Assembly: GCF_051388915.1 (NCBI RefSeq)
Contig: NZ_JBPKBH010000020.1
Coordinates: 112,128 to 176,127 of the forward strand
Direction: 5' to 3'
Length of the DNA stretch: 64,000 nucleotides
Origin: Yinghuangia sp051388915
GTDB lineage: Bacteria; Actinomycetota; Actinomycetes; Streptomycetales; Streptomycetaceae
The notes under the pieces: model-generated
The model's database searches: none
Seen by the model: the letters and a program-made list of their open reading frames with translations, nothing else
What the model was told of the DNA's origin: nothing
Shown here: in pieces, positions 57,367-64,000 of the stretch
How the letters are laid out: each line of letters begins with the position of its first letter
Position numbering within the stretch: position 1 is the first letter of the stretch
Program-made: the position numbers and the translations under genes

Positions 57367-58268
57367 ACCCCCTGCTCGCGGCACTGCTCGGCATTGGCAC
57401 AGCACTTGGGCTACTCCTGGCCGCGTTCGGGTTCTTCCCGCCGCGTGTGCCGCTGGTCGTCGCGCTCGCCGCGCTGCACCCCGCCCCGGAACCACCCGTG
57501 CCGCTCACTCCCGCCCAGGAGGGCGGGTGGGCGTCGCGGTTCGGACGCCGCCTGTCCCCGGCGGTCGCGGCGTGCGGGCTGCCGCTGCCCGCCGTGCGCC
57601 GCGACCTGCGCGTCCTGGGGCGCAGCGTCGCCGTCCACCGCGCCGAACAGGCGACCAGCGCCCTGTTCGGGCTGCTCCTGCCGCCGCTGCTCCTCGTCGC
57701 GCTTGCGTGGCTCGCGGGCGGCAGCCCGGGCGTGGTGTGGCCGGTGGGGGCGGGGCTGGTCTGCGCGGCGGGATTCGCGTTCGTCCCCGACCTGAACGTC
57801 CGCGCCGAAGCCCGAGCCCGCCGCGAGGAGATGCGGCACACTCTGGCGGCGTTCTGCGACCTCGCCGTTGTCGCGTTGTCCGGTGGCGCCGGTGTCGAGC
57901 AGGCTCTCGGCGATGCCGCGGCCACCCTGGACAGCCACGCCGCACACAACCTGCGGCGTGCGCTCGCGACGGCGGAACTCACGCGCGTCCCACCCTGGGG
58001 ACCGCTTCGGCAGCTCGGCGAGGAGAGCGACGTCGCCGAGCTGCGTGAGCTGGCGGCGACGGTCGCCCTCGCGGGGAACGAGGGCGCGCGAGTCCGCGCG
58101 TCGCTGGCCGCGAAGGCGTCCGCGCTGCGGACCCGGCAGCTCGCCGACGCCCAGGGGGCGGCAGGGCAGGCCACCGAGCGGATGTCCCTTCCGCTGGTGG
58201 TGCTGTTCGCCGGGTTCCTGGTCTTCCTCGGCTACCCCGCTCTCGCCCACGTCCTCGACGCCCTGTGA
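57363..58268 (+). CDS. tadC: TadC-like pilus platform protein
   Basis: 301 residues; ATG overlaps the TadB stop by four bases. Second F-domain platform protein: N-terminal helix LLAALLGIGTALGLLLAAFG, central pair (SALFGLLLPPLLLVALAWLA, VVWPVGAGLVCAAGFAFVPD), the F-domain helices EMRHTLAAFCDLAVVALSGG AGVEQAL and ERMSLPLVVLFAGFLVFLGY at the end. With TadB it should form the inner-membrane platform turned by TadA. 47 bp separate it from the pilin-like gene. Confidence 0.93.
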   Translation: MNPLLAALLGIGTALGLLLAAFGFFPPRVPLVVALAALHPAPEPPVPLTPAQEGGWASRFGRRLSPAVAACGLPLPAVRRDLRVLGRSVAVHRAEQATSALFGLLLPPLLLVALAWLAGGSPGVVWPVGAGLVCAAGFAFVPDLNVRAEARARREEMRHTLAAFCDLAVVALSGGAGVEQALGDAAATLDSHAAHNLRRALATAELTRVPPWGPLRQLGEESDVAELRELAATVALAGNEGARVRASLAAKASALRTRQLADAQGAAGQATERMSLPLVVLFAGFLVFLGYPALAHVLDAL

Positions 58269-58315
58269 AAGGTCCACGCACACGTTCGATTCTGCCTTGG
58301 AAGGAGGCGGTTCGG

Positions 58316-58510
58316 ATGTTCCCCGACATTCAGCCCCTGACCGCAAGCATACGCCAACTACGAGCCCGGATAAGGGAGTTGGTGCGCGACGAGCGCGGCT
58401 ACTCCACGGAGACGGTGCTGGTGACCGCGCTGCTGGTGGCGCTCGCGATCGCGGTCATCGGCATCATCGCGCTCAAGGTCACCAACAAAGCCAACTCCAT
58501 CGGCCTGTGA
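58316..58510 (+). CDS. Flp-type pilin-like small protein
   Basis: 64 residues with AAGGAGG eight bases before the ATG, the strongest ribosome site in the locus, as expected for the most abundant subunit. After a basic leader (RQLRARIRELVRDERG) comes YSTETVLVTALLVALAIAVI, the class III prepilin pattern: cleavage after Gly with an acidic residue at +4 or +5 and a hydrophobic helix. The mature protein would be only about 23-24 residues, which is short for Flp; it may be a structural pilin of this type or a TadF-like minor pilin. Confidence 0.82.
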   Translation: MFPDIQPLTASIRQLRARIRELVRDERGYSTETVLVTALLVALAIAVIGIIALKVTNKANSIGL

Positions 58511-58516
58511 GCGGCC

Positions 58517-58951
58517 ATGGCCGCCTCCACACAGGATCGCTGCACACGGCGAGGCGTACTCGGCCGCCTACGGGCCGTCAGGGCTGATGAACGCGGGGCG
58601 GTATCGGTGCAGTTGGTCGTGCTGGTCCCCGCCCTGATGCTGATCATCCTGACCATCGTCCAGTACGCCCTGGTGCAGCACGCCCACCACATCGCGCAGT
58701 CCGCCGCCTCCCGAGCGCTCGCCGCCGCCCGCGTCCAAACCGGCACTGCCGCGGACGGCGACGCCCGCGCCCGGCAAGTCCTCGCCGCGATCAGCGGGCG
58801 TGTGCTCACCGACCCGAAGGTCACCGTGACCTGGACGACCGACCGGGTACGGGTCGTGATCACCGGCACCGTGATCGCGGTCGTGCCGGGCACGACACTG
58901 CGGGTCCGAGCCGTCGCCGCCGGCCCGGTGGACACCTGGACCACCCCATGA
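58517..58951 (+). CDS. TadE-like pseudopilin
   Basis: 144 residues from MAASTQDRCTRRGVLGRLRA. Prepilin-like N-terminus DERGAVSVQLVVLVPALMLI with the cleavable glycine (R-G|AVSVQ); the usual Glu at +5 is Gln. One membrane helix, then an extracellular domain with helices ARALAAARVQTGTAADGDAR and strands KVTVTWTTDRVRVVITGTVI. TadE proteins are minor pilins needed for Flp pilus assembly. Four-base overlap (ATGA) with the next gene. Confidence 0.85.
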   Translation: MAASTQDRCTRRGVLGRLRAVRADERGAVSVQLVVLVPALMLIILTIVQYALVQHAHHIAQSAASRALAAARVQTGTAADGDARARQVLAAISGRVLTDPKVTVTWTTDRVRVVITGTVIAVVPGTTLRVRAVAAGPVDTWTTP

Positions 58952-59466
58952 CTCGGCGCGTGCCGAGCCGCCGCCCCAGGTGCGGCCGTCGCCGCTTCTC
59001 CCGGACTGCGCACACGTGTCGGCGGACGTGCGCTGCACGGGCGCGGCTTGCCGGGGCGGTGCGTGATGAGCGCGGCTCGGCGACGGTCGAACTCGTGCTC
59101 CTGGTCCCACTGCTGGTGCTCATCCTGCTGTTCGTGGTCGCGGTCGGCCGGTTCGCGTCCGCACGCGGGCTCGTCGACGACGCGGCCCACCAGGCGGCCC
59201 GCGCCGCGTCACTCACCCGCAACGCGCCCGCCGCCGAACAGGCCGCCTACGACGCGGCGCACACCGCACTCTCGGGTGCCGGGGTGACCTGCACGAGCCT
59301 CGCGGTCACCGTGAACACCCAGGAGTTCACACCCGGCGGGCGGGTGCGCGTGGCGGTGTCGTGCACGGTCTCGCTCGCAGAGATGAGCGCCCTGGGCCTG
59401 CCCGGCCACCGCACCCTCCACGGAAGTGCAACCAGCGTCGTCGACACACACCGGGGAACGCAGTGA
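58948..59466 (+). CDS. TadE-like pseudopilin
   Basis: 172 residues; long Arg-rich cytoplasmic leader, then DERGSATVELVLLVPLLVLI with the canonical cut site and Glu at +5 (G|SATVE). One helix, then ARGLVDDAAHQAARAASLTR and a beta domain with two cysteines (GVTCTSLAVTVNTQEFTPGG, VAVSCTVSLAEMSALGLPG) that can form a disulfide outside the cell. Second minor pilin of the locus, GTGA overlap with the next gene. Confidence 0.88.
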   Translation: MTRRVPSRRPRCGRRRFSRTAHTCRRTCAARARLAGAVRDERGSATVELVLLVPLLVLILLFVVAVGRFASARGLVDDAAHQAARAASLTRNAPAAEQAAYDAAHTALSGAGVTCTSLAVTVNTQEFTPGGRVRVAVSCTVSLAEMSALGLPGHRTLHGSATSVVDTHRGTQ

Positions 59467-59990
59467 ACCCCCGCCAGCGGCAGGCGGATTGCGCCTCTCG
59501 CCGACCGAAGTACCCGGCCCGGCCGCGGACTCCACGCACCCGCTGGGCAACGAGCGTGCTGCGCCTGCGCCGGGACGAGCGGGGCCAGGTGACCGCGTTC
59601 GTCGCCGTGCTCACGGCGGGGCTGCTGCTGGTGGCGGGGCTGGTGTTCGACGGCGGGACAGCGCTCGCGGCCAAGACGCGGGCCTTGGACCAGGCGCAGG
59701 AGGCCGCCCGCGCCGGCGCACAGCAGCTGAACCCGGTGTGGGTGCACGGCGGGACAGGTCCGCTGCTGGACCCGGTCCGTGCGCGATCCGCCGCGCAGGC
59801 GTGGTTGGCCGCCGCAAGTGCCACCGGCACCGTGGGCGTCGCCGGGGACGAGGTGACCGTGACGGTGACGGGTACCACCCGCACGCACCTGCTGCACCTG
59901 GCGGGAATCGGGGAGATCACCGTGTCCGCGACCGCAACGGCCCGCGCCGAACCCGGAGTGACCCGCCCCGACGCGAGGAGCGGGCCATGA
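59463..59990 (+). CDS. TadG-like pseudopilin
   Basis: 175 residues from the GTG at 59463. Basic leader then DERGQVTAFVAVLTAGLLLV and AGLVFDGGTALAAKTRALDQ, the TadG-type N-terminal segment (RG-x3-A-F/hydrophobic, then D-GG-A-....A). Unlike full TadG it ends soon after, with HLAGIGEITVSATATARAEP; the large VWA domain of Gram-negative TadG is absent, as is common in actinobacteria. Overlaps the next gene by four bases. Confidence 0.85.
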   Translation: MNPRQRQADCASRRPKYPARPRTPRTRWATSVLRLRRDERGQVTAFVAVLTAGLLLVAGLVFDGGTALAAKTRALDQAQEAARAGAQQLNPVWVHGGTGPLLDPVRARSAAQAWLAAASATGTVGVAGDEVTVTVTGTTRTHLLHLAGIGEITVSATATARAEPGVTRPDARSGP

Positions 59991-62900
59991 CCCCGCCAAG
60001 TACCACTCCAAGCGCCGGGGCGGCCCGTACCGCGGTACGCCTCCGCACGCGGCGAGGCACCCGCGCCCTCGTGCGACTCGCCCGCGCGGCAGGCGCGTTC
60101 GTCCGCGTCGTGCTCGCAGTGGGACTGCTCGGCGGCGCGGTTGCCGGGGTGCCGTACACGTTGCACCGCTTCTCGCCGGATCCGTGGCCGGAGCACCGCC
60201 GGTCCTGGGACGAGATCCGCGACGCGCTGCTCGCCCCGACTACCGACCAGGTCATCCTCGACGTCCTCGCCGCCGTCGGCTGGGTCGCGTGGGCCGGGTT
60301 CGTCCTGAGCCTCCTCGCCGAACTCGGCTGGTACCTGCGGAACTTCCGCGCGCTGCTGCGCGACGCCTCCACCCATCGGGCACACCAGCACCAGGCGGGG
60401 GTGTTGCGGGCCCCGGCGGCGTGGCTGGCCGGGCTGCTCATCATCGCGCTGGTCGCGATGACGCGCGCCGCGCACACCACCGTGGCCGTCGCCGACCGGC
60501 AGCCTGTTCCGGTACGTCCGGCTGCCGTGGCCGCTGCGGTCGCCCCAGTCGAGCCCCCGCCCGCACCGACGCCCCGGCCAACGCCCATGGCCGACGTCCG
60601 GGCGGGCGGAACAACGCACGCCGCCGCGGAGCCTGCTCCGGGCGGGTACACCTCCTACACCGTCCAGCCCGGCGACACCCTGTGGGACATCGCCGCCGCC
60701 GAACTCGGCGACCCGATCCGCTGGCCGCAGATCTACACCCTGTCCCGCAACCTCGCCCAGCCCGACGGCGCCCGGCTGACCGATCCCGACAAGATCCACC
60801 CCGGCTGGGTCCTACGCCTACCCGCCGACATCCCGCCCGCGGCCCAGCCCCCGCAACCGCCCCCGCCTCCGGGTCCGCCCCCGGCGGAGGCCCCCGAGAA
60901 CCCGCCCGTGTCGCCGCCTGCGTCACCACCGTCGGTCCCGCCGCCCGCCCCGGCGTCCCCGGGACCGCAGGCCCCCAGCGCGCCCGACACGCCCTCGCCC
61001 GAGGACACGCCGAAATTCCCAGAACCGGCTGCTCCACCAACGCCGTTCGCCCCGCCTCCCACCCCGACCCGCGACGCCGCCACACCTCCGACGGCACCCG
61101 GACCCGGCCAGGACCGCGGCCCTGGGCGGCCCGCGTTGGACGCACCCGTCGTCGGCCTGCTGGGGGCGACGCTGGCCGCCGGGATCGGCGCGGCGATGCT
61201 GTGGACGCGCCGCCACCGACGCCGCGCGAACCCCCACGTCACCCCCGTGCGCCCGGCACTGCCGCCGGTGCTGTCCCTAGCGCACCGGACCCGCCACCGC
61301 GCCGAACCCGACGCCGGTCCGCCCGCCGAGACCGCGGAAGGCGCCTCTGCGGCAAGTGTGTTCGCAGCGGAGCCGTTCGCGCGGCGGCGTCCGCGGCTGT
61401 GCGCGCCGCTGCCCGTAGGGACGGCGGCGTTCGCGGTACGCGGCGACACGGAGATCCCGCTCGACGCGGTCGCGGCCGGGCACGGCATCGGCCTGACCGG
61501 ACCCGGAGCCGACGGTGCCGCCCGCGCGGTCGTGGCGGCAGTGCTGAGCGACCACGAGCGCGCCCGCCCCGCCCCGGGCACGCTGACGCTGCTGATCGCC
61601 GACGCGGACGCCGCCACGCTCCTCGGCTCCGAACGCGACCCGGGCACTGTGGCCAGCCTCCCGCAGGTGCGTCAACTCCCCGATACGGAAGCGTGCTTGG
61701 CCGCCGCCGAACACCACCTCCTGGCCGCGGCCCGCCACACCGACGCGGGCACGGGGCCGGACGTCGGCGCGGCGCCGACGCCCATCCCAGTGCCGCGCCA
61801 GCGGCTGGTGCTGGTCACCCGCGCGGCGCCACAGCACCGGGCCCGCCTCGCCGGGATCGCCGCTGCGGGTGCTGCTGACAGTCCCGAACAACCCGCGGTG
61901 GTGGTCGTGGTGCTCGGCGCGTGGCCGGTGGCCTGCCATGTCGACGCCGACGGCGCCGCCACCGCCCCCGCGCACCCACGCTCCGGACTCCTCGACGGGG
62001 CCCGGGTACTGCACCTGTCCGCCGAGGCGTTCGGCGACCTGGCCGACGAACTCGCCGCCGCCCACGGCCGGGCACCGCACCCCGCACCCGTCCTCCCGCC
62101 GCCACGGGCCGACGACTCGGTATGGGGAGACGACCCCTGGGGCGCCGATCCGGACGGCGCGACCGCGTGGACGTCTCCCGCCTCGGCGCCCGGCGACACC
62201 GCCGGCCAGGGCATCCCGTACGACACCCACCCCCAGGGGCACGAGGACGAGGACACCGTCGACGCCGCCGTCCTCGCGCAGCGCCGCCGCCCCGTCCCGG
62301 CACCCGAGCCCCGAACGCCCCCGCTGGGTCCGCACCTTGCGCCCTCGCGCCGCGTCTGCGTCGACCCGATCCCACCATCGCCCGGCGGCCTTACCGCGCC
62401 CGTAGAGTCCGCCGACCACGGCACGACCGAGACGGAGAACACCCCGTCCGGCACGACCCCGCACGGTCCGGTGCCACGCAGCGCCGTCAGGCCAGGCCAG
62501 GCCAGTGCACCGCTCGCCGCGCTCGTCGTGGACGCACCGTCCGGCGCCGTCCCCGCCGTCCCCGCACCGCTCATCGACGCGGATGCCGCCCCGGCCCCGA
62601 CACCACGTCCCCTGCCGACCCCGGACCCATCCCCGGCGGCCCCGGCCCACGACGGGTCGAAGGCGCAGCCCGCCCCCTCGCCCGGCCCAGCGGTGGTCGT
62701 GCACGTCCTGGGACCGTTGCGCATCGACGTGGGCCGCACCGAAACGAACTCCGTCGGCACACGGATGCACGGGCACACCCGCGAGTTCCTCGCCCTGCTC
62801 GCCGCGCACCCCGACGGGATCCGCGGCGAACGGATCGCCGACCTCCTCGAACTGGCCAACCCAGCCGTTGATCCGCGCGAGATGGCCAACCAGCTGTACA

Positions 62901-63448
62901 ACTTGCGGCGCGGTGTCCGCCGACTGCTGCGCGACGCCTCCGGCCTGCCCCGCGGCGCGTTCGTCACCGCCGCCGGCGACCGCTACCTCCTCAACCCCGA
63001 CCTGGTCGCCACGGACCTGGCGGCCTTCGCCGACGCCCTCGACTGGGCGGCCCGCACCGGCGACGAGGACGCGCGCGCCGATGCGTGGGAGGAGGCACTC
63101 GGCCTCTACACCGGCGACCTGCTCGACGGGGCCGACTACCCCTGGGCCGACGAACTGCGCGAACACCTCAAGCTCCGCGCCGTCGACACCGCCGCCCGCC
63201 TCGCCGACCACCACACCGGGCACAGTCACACCGACCGCGCGCTCGCCCTGCTCGACTGGGCCGCCGACCGCGACCCGTACAACGAGGCGCTCTACCAGCG
63301 CACCCTGCGCCTGCAACTGGCCGCCGGCCGCGACGACGCCGCCCGTCGCACCTACGACCGCCTCGTCGCCCGCCTGACCGAACTCGACGCCGAGCCCGCC
63401 CCGGCCACCCGCGCCCTCCTCCCGCTGGGCGACCCGCCCGCGCCCTGA
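59987..63448 (+). CDS. Multi-domain membrane protein: LysM plus C-terminal BTAD regulator-like domain
   Basis: 1153 residues. Three membrane helices near residues 36-56, 90-113 and 143-161. LysM at about 222-282 (YTVQPGDTLWDIAAAELGD, HPGWVLRLP), normally binds peptidoglycan. Pro-rich linker (282-381), a fourth helix (PVVGLLGATLAAGIGAAMLW, about 386-408), a cytosolic-type alpha/beta region (410-700), another Pro/Ala linker, then from about 903 a winged-helix-like module (VVVHVLGPLRIDVGR, MANQLYNLRRGVRRLLRDAS) and the BTAD helices (LAAFADALDWAARTGDEDAR, YNEALYQRTLRLQLAAGRDD). This is a SARP-like output joined to a wall-binding sensor. It ends the Tad operon with a four-base overlap upstream and may couple pilus or wall state to transcription. 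Confidence 0.9.
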   Translation: MTPPSTTPSAGAARTAVRLRTRRGTRALVRLARAAGAFVRVVLAVGLLGGAVAGVPYTLHRFSPDPWPEHRRSWDEIRDALLAPTTDQVILDVLAAVGWVAWAGFVLSLLAELGWYLRNFRALLRDASTHRAHQHQAGVLRAPAAWLAGLLIIALVAMTRAAHTTVAVADRQPVPVRPAAVAAAVAPVEPPPAPTPRPTPMADVRAGGTTHAAAEPAPGGYTSYTVQPGDTLWDIAAAELGDPIRWPQIYTLSRNLAQPDGARLTDPDKIHPGWVLRLPADIPPAAQPPQPPPPPGPPPAEAPENPPVSPPASPPSVPPPAPASPGPQAPSAPDTPSPEDTPKFPEPAAPPTPFAPPPTPTRDAATPPTAPGPGQDRGPGRPALDAPVVGLLGATLAAGIGAAMLWTRRHRRRANPHVTPVRPALPPVLSLAHRTRHRAEPDAGPPAETAEGASAASVFAAEPFARRRPRLCAPLPVGTAAFAVRGDTEIPLDAVAAGHGIGLTGPGADGAARAVVAAVLSDHERARPAPGTLTLLIADADAATLLGSERDPGTVASLPQVRQLPDTEACLAAAEHHLLAAARHTDAGTGPDVGAAPTPIPVPRQRLVLVTRAAPQHRARLAGIAAAGAADSPEQPAVVVVVLGAWPVACHVDADGAATAPAHPRSGLLDGARVLHLSAEAFGDLADELAAAHGRAPHPAPVLPPPRADDSVWGDDPWGADPDGATAWTSPASAPGDTAGQGIPYDTHPQGHEDEDTVDAAVLAQRRRPVPAPEPRTPPLGPHLAPSRRVCVDPIPPSPGGLTAPVESADHGTTETENTPSGTTPHGPVPRSAVRPGQASAPLAALVVDAPSGAVPAVPAPLIDADAAPAPTPRPLPTPDPSPAAPAHDGSKAQPAPSPGPAVVVHVLGPLRIDVGRTETNSVGTRMHGHTREFLALLAAHPDGIRGERIADLLELANPAVDPREMANQLYNLRRGVRRLLRDASGLPRGAFVTAAGDRYLLNPDLVATDLAAFADALDWAARTGDEDARADAWEEALGLYTGDLLDGADYPWADELREHLKLRAVDTAARLADHHTGHSHTDRALALLDWAADRDPYNEALYQRTLRLQLAAGRDDAARRTYDRLVARLTELDAEPAPATRALLPLGDPPAP

Positions 63449-63608
63449 CCCCGGCCCGACGGGCAAACCGCACATGGAAGCCCGCTGCCGCCCTCCTGAC
63501 TGACAGGAAGGGCTTGCACTTGGCGTGTCGAGCGCTGGGTGAATCGGTCGACGACGTCGCGGGACACCGCGATTGCCGGTTGGGCCTCCCGTTGGTACTC
63601 CCGTCAGC

Positions 63609-63640
63609 CCTCCCGTCTGGGCTCCCGCTGAGACGGGAGG
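63609..63640. terminator. Perfect 10-bp hairpin downstream of the LysM-BTAD gene
   Basis: CCTCCCGTCT (63609-63618) and AGACGGGAGG (63631-63640) pair perfectly with a 12-nt loop. Located 160 bp after the stop of the last Tad-locus gene; probable transcription terminator. Confidence 0.6.
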
Positions 63641-64000
63641 TCCCCCTGCCCCGCATCTGCCCAGGCCAACGGCCGATTTGCCGGTAGGGGAGTGGAGACG
63701 ACTGGATATGGAGTCCCGTACGTGCCCCCTCAATCCACATCCGGCGACCGGCCCCCGCCGGCGTGTGTCGTCTGCCGGTGTCCCGGTTCCGTTCGGTACG
63801 GCCCTCGCCTCCTGTTGACTCCCTCTACGTTCTTCCGCTCCTTCCCCCTTGCGTTCCTCCTCGTCCTCCTCGTTCCGTGCCTCTGCCCCTGGCGCCTGCC
63901 GCCCAAGGCGTCGGCAGTACATGATCACGAGTACATGACCGCCAGGCCTTGATCACGAGGGGCATGATCAGGCGCGGGCGAGGCGAGGCACGGCGGCCCG
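63641..64000. other. Right-edge region without a supported gene; short direct and inverted repeats
   Basis: TGATCACGAG occurs at 63922-63931 and 63950-63959 (28 bp apart), and the palindrome TGATCA recurs at 63965-63970, which suits a regulatory site for a gene starting beyond the window. A frame at 63692-63952 is open but shows no domain or ribosome site, so I do not call it. Confidence 0.5.

Noticed and set aside
61277..63928. 883-residue minus-strand open frame
   Set aside because: Antisense to the LysM-BTAD gene; no domain or start signal.
63692..63952. 86-residue plus-strand frame at the right edge
   Set aside because: CVVCRCPG looks zinc-finger-like, but there is no ribosome site and the rest is low complexity.

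Overview
The window is GC-rich actinobacterial DNA, most like a Streptomycetaceae-type genome. The grounds are the strong G/C third-position bias, many GTG starts, 4-bp stop/start overlaps, XRE regulators of the DUF5753/DUF397 type, an FxLD-type lanthipeptide cluster and an actinobacterial Tad pilus locus. It is draft sequence: three scaffold joins are visible (about 31.86 kb, 39.51-39.64 kb, 56.82 kb), each marked by poly-G and N. Two of them carry an exact short duplication that breaks or fakes genes.

Layout. 0-12 kb: redox and lipid-type metabolism. It holds a partial nitroreductase, an FAD oxidoreductase, a frameshifted LRV/HEAT-like protein, a NUDIX hydrolase, a methyltransferase plus luciferase-like oxidoreductase pair divergent from a LysR regulator, then crotonase, acyl-CoA dehydrogenase and MarR regulator, and an aldehyde dehydrogenase. 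12-24 kb: a catabolic island. After an APH-like phosphotransferase come a cysteine-less thiolase-like protein with its DUF35 partner, two amidohydrolase-2 proteins, a PaaK-like CoA ligase, a third amidohydrolase, a small unknown protein, a fused NDP-forming acyl-CoA synthetase, and after a strong hairpin a zinc alcohol dehydrogenase. Most of these genes overlap by a few bases. Imperfect palindromes of related sequence precede several of the units. 24-28 kb: an asymmetric two-gene ABC exporter.

29.2-32 kb: a tRNA-Pro(GGG) gene with a tyrosine integrase and excisionase beside its 3' end, the left end of an integrative element whose right part is damaged by an assembly join. 32.2-35.4 kb: a MazG-like protein divergent from a coupled trio (acyl-carrier-like protein, XRE regulator, ImmA/IrrE protease fused to a solenoid). 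36-51 kb: a regulator-dense region enclosing a class I lanthipeptide cluster, made up of the FxLD-type precursor, full-length LanB dehydratase, LanC cyclase, a fused protein-isoaspartyl-type methyltransferase and a helical-repeat accessory protein. 50-63.5 kb: a Tad/Flp-type pilus locus with prepilin peptidase, SAF/CpaB protein, TadZ-like protein, TadA, TadB, TadC, pilin-like and TadE/G-like proteins. It ends in a very large membrane protein combining LysM and BTAD modules.

The strongest candidates for new biology are the lanthipeptide cluster, with a predicted aspartate modification, and the carrier-protein/XRE/ImmA-IrrE-solenoid/MazG locus. The pseudo-thiolase/DUF35/triple-amidohydrolase catabolic operon and the LysM-BTAD protein are next.
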